Program-made: the position numbers and the translations under genes
NCBI RefSeq assembly: GCF_000333955.1
Contig: NZ_CAPS01000109.1
Span: forward strand, 1 to 64,000
Direction: 5' to 3'
Length of the DNA stretch: 64,000 nt
Source of the DNA: Rhodococcus sp. AW25M09
GTDB lineage: Bacteria; Actinomycetota; Actinomycetes; Mycobacteriales; Mycobacteriaceae
Shown here: positions 62,518 through 64,000 of the stretch, piece after piece
Position numbering within the stretch: position 1 is the first letter of the stretch
How the letters are laid out: the number at the start of each line of letters is the position of its first letter
The notes under the pieces: generated by a model
The model's input: only the letters and a program-made list of their open reading frames with translations
Databases searched by the model: none
What the model was told of the DNA's origin: nothing

Positions 62518-63551
62518 CGTCGTATTCCGATGCCACCCTTGTCGCGTCCACCGTGCCCGCGGAATGCCGTAGCGGTCGTATTGGCAACGACTCCCAGCGA
62601 TGGTGCCGCAGAGGGTGTCTGCACGACCGGGCCGGCGAGCGCGATCTTCATGTCCGACGAGTACTTCACCAGCGCGGCGAGCAGGTATTTGCGCGTGTCG
62701 TCGGTGCACCCGAGGACTGTGGCGATGCGAGCCGCGTCGATCACTTCCGAGATCGACGGACTCTTGCGAAGGGGTAACCCGCGCAGTTCCGTTGCCAGCG
62801 CGACAATCTCGGCGGCGACGTCCGCCGGCACTTCGGGGGCGCGGGCGGTGACGATTTCGCGTTCCCGTGCGGCGGTCGGGTAATCGAGGTGGAAGTGCAG
62901 GCAACGACGCTTGAGGGCCGAGGACAGCTCGCGAGTATCGTTGGACGTCAATATTACCCACGGATCGCTGCGCGCAGTGAAGGTGCCGACCTCGGGGATC
63001 GTCACCTGCTTCTCGGCGAGCACCTCGAGCAACAGCGCCTCCATCGATTCCTCGGTGCGGTCCACCTCGTCGACGAGCAGCACCACCGGTTCCTCGGACA
63101 GTACCGATTCCAACAGGGGCCGCACGGAGAGAAATGGCTCCGAGTACAGGCCGAAGTCCTTGGCAGCAAGCAGTGTCGAGGCATCGTCGATGTCGGTGAC
63201 ATGCTGGGTGAGTGCGCCGATGTGTTCGCGCAGCATCTGCACGTGCAGAAGCTGTTTGGCGTAGTCCCACTCGTACAGTGCGCGGTTGTCGTCGAGACCC
63301 TCGTAGCACTGCAGGCGAACCAGCTTTCGGCCGCTCGCCGCAGCGAGGGATTTCGCGAGCTCGGTCTTGCCCACTCCCGCGGGGCCTTCGAGCAACAGCG
63401 GCCGGTCCAGCGCTGTCGCCAGATGCACCACGGTGGCGAGGTCGTCGTCGGCGATGTAGTCCTGCTCCGCGAGTGCGCGCTGCAGATGAGCCGCGTCGGT
63501 GAATCGAACTGTGCCGGTGTCGTCGCTACGCACTGTCGACAGCGAGGTCAT
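62514..63551 (-). CDS. MoxR-family AAA ATPase
   Basis: A 345-residue AAA+ ATPase of the MoxR type. Walker A is GPAGVGKTE at residues 56-64, Walker B VVLLVDEVDR at 156-165, sensor 1 WVILTSNDTRELS and the arginine-finger region SALKRRCLHFHLDYPT. MoxR proteins pair with VWA partners to remodel or load client enzymes. The client here is probably the methanol dehydrogenase encoded just upstream. GAAGGG lies upstream of ATG 63551. A perfect hairpin separates it from the dehydrogenase, so it may have reduced read-through or its own promoter. Confidence 0.92.
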   Translation of the reverse strand: MTSLSTVRSDDTGTVRFTDAAHLQRALAEQDYIADDDLATVVHLATALDRPLLLEGPAGVGKTELAKSLAAASGRKLVRLQCYEGLDDNRALYEWDYAKQLLHVQMLREHIGALTQHVTDIDDASTLLAAKDFGLYSEPFLSVRPLLESVLSEEPVVLLVDEVDRTEESMEALLLEVLAEKQVTIPEVGTFTARSDPWVILTSNDTRELSSALKRRCLHFHLDYPTAAREREIVTARAPEVPADVAAEIVALATELRGLPLRKSPSISEVIDAARIATVLGCTDDTRKYLLAALVKYSSDMKIALAGPVVQTPSAAPSLGVVANTTATAFRGHGGRDKGGIGIRR

Positions 63552-63580
63552 GTGTTTCCCTTCGGGAGGCGGCTGCGCCG

Positions 63581-63626
63581 CATGTGAGCGGAACTTCGTA
63601 CCCTGCTACGAAGTTCCGCTCACATG
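63581..63626. terminator. Perfect 20-bp-arm hairpin after the methanol dehydrogenase gene
   Basis: Arms of 20 bp (63581-63600 and 63607-63626) starting CATGTGAGCGGAACTTCG are exact inverse complements around a 6-nt CCCTGC loop. The hairpin begins 8 nt past the dehydrogenase stop on the minus strand and lies 30 bp before moxR. It fits a transcription terminator or RNA-stabilising stem, though no U tract follows. It could also be a member of a dispersed palindromic repeat family. Confidence 0.7.
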
Positions 63627-63634
63627 GGTGGCAG

Positions 63635-64000
63635 TTAGTACGACTCGTTGATCGCGTGCGAGACGACAGGGATCATCGACTCGACGGTCACCTCTCGGGG
63701 GTTGCCCGGGGTGCACCAGTCGTCCTGGATGTGCTCGGAGATCTTCAGAACCGACTTCTCGTCGCCCTTGATCACGTCGCCCTTACCCGCATACTTGCCG
63801 GTGTTCATCCGGTTCTTGTCATACGTCGCAGAACGAATCGAGCCGAAGTTGTCGGGAATGCCGACGTCCTTGGCGAGCCTGATAGCCGCTTCCACTGCAG
63901 CGTCGGCAGCTTGCACGGTGGTCATGTTCTTGGTGTCGACGCCCATGGCGACGGCGATCTCGGCGTATCGCTCGAAGCGCGAAGGCAGGTTGTACTCCCA
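63635..64000 (-). CDS. mno: NDMA-dependent methanol dehydrogenase, C-terminal part (runs off right edge)
   Basis: Only the last 121 codons are present; the frame is open to the window edge. The visible end (NLPSRFERYAEIAVAMGVDT, GIPDNFGSIRSATYDKNRMN, DEKSVLKISEHIQDDWCTPG, then NPREVTVESMI and HAINESY) matches the C terminus of the iron-type, NADPH-binding methanol dehydrogenase of actinobacteria (Mno/Mdo). That enzyme passes electrons to mycofactocin, or to the artificial acceptor NDMA. It is the first gene of the moxR-VWA run and sits in the same region as the cofactor synthesis genes, which supports the call. Confidence 0.9.
   Translation of the reverse strand, partial: WEYNLPSRFERYAEIAVAMGVDTKNMTTVQAADAAVEAAIRLAKDVGIPDNFGSIRSATYDKNRMNTGKYAGKGDVIKGDEKSVLKISEHIQDDWCTPGNPREVTVESMIPVVSHAINESY

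Overview
This window is high-GC, with mycobacterial/nocardial-type gene content: mycofactocin genes, an NDMA-dependent methanol dehydrogenase, a ThcA-type aldehyde dehydrogenase, a coenzyme F420/PPOX-type oxidoreductase, GTG and TTG starts, and frequent ATGA/GTGA overlaps. The best fit is a Rhodococcus or close relative (Corynebacteriales). The genus is an inference from gene content, not from a marker gene.

1 to 26.3 kb (minus strand) is a nonribosomal peptide synthetase locus. The upstream protein (NRPS1, 5443-26321) has an EntF-like starter condensation domain, six C-A-T modules, and a seventh C domain. The A domain for that seventh C lies at the start of the next protein (NRPS2, 5389 to beyond the left edge). 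Specificity residues read by eye predict X-Thr-Ser-Ser-Thr-X-Ser-Thr. NRPS1 has an apparent 1-nt deletion near 6672. Both proteins carry a degenerate fragment of an A-domain N terminus exactly at their junction.

26.6 to 44.4 kb is mostly metabolic. It holds a PPOX-type oxidoreductase and an amidohydrolase with a long hairpin between them, and a small thioesterase. A minus-strand run follows: ethanolamine permease, eutB, eutC, acyl-CoA synthetase, acetoacetyl-CoA synthetase. Next is an aldehyde dehydrogenase operon (thcA, DUF779, cation efflux). A secreted M28 peptidase and lipase pair faces a TetR regulator across a perfect 13-bp-arm palindrome. A GAF/HTH regulator closes the region. Ethanolamine permease, ammonia-lyase and aldehyde dehydrogenase together make a plausible route from ethanolamine through acetaldehyde to acetate.

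44.5 to 57.5 kb is a mycofactocin (redox cofactor) locus. Minus-strand mftA-B-C-D plus a second mftD copy form one block and mftE-F-G another. A plus-strand cassette (GntR regulator, NCS1 permease, hydantoin/Asp-Glu racemase) separates them. mftR and mftM run divergently from mftA. A 32-bp tandem repeat sits at the 3' end of mftG.

57.5 to 64 kb holds users of mycofactocin: an MnoS/MnoR-like two-component system, an iron-containing alcohol dehydrogenase broken by a 1-nt deletion in a G run, a VWA protein with a MoxR ATPase, and the C-terminal end of the NDMA-dependent methanol dehydrogenase (mno/mdo). Cofactor synthesis, regulators and dependent dehydrogenases are therefore contiguous. The most unusual points are the tandem mftD pair whose second copy has lost the predicted active-site Tyr, the cassette splitting the mft genes, and the paired A-domain fragments at the NRPS junction.
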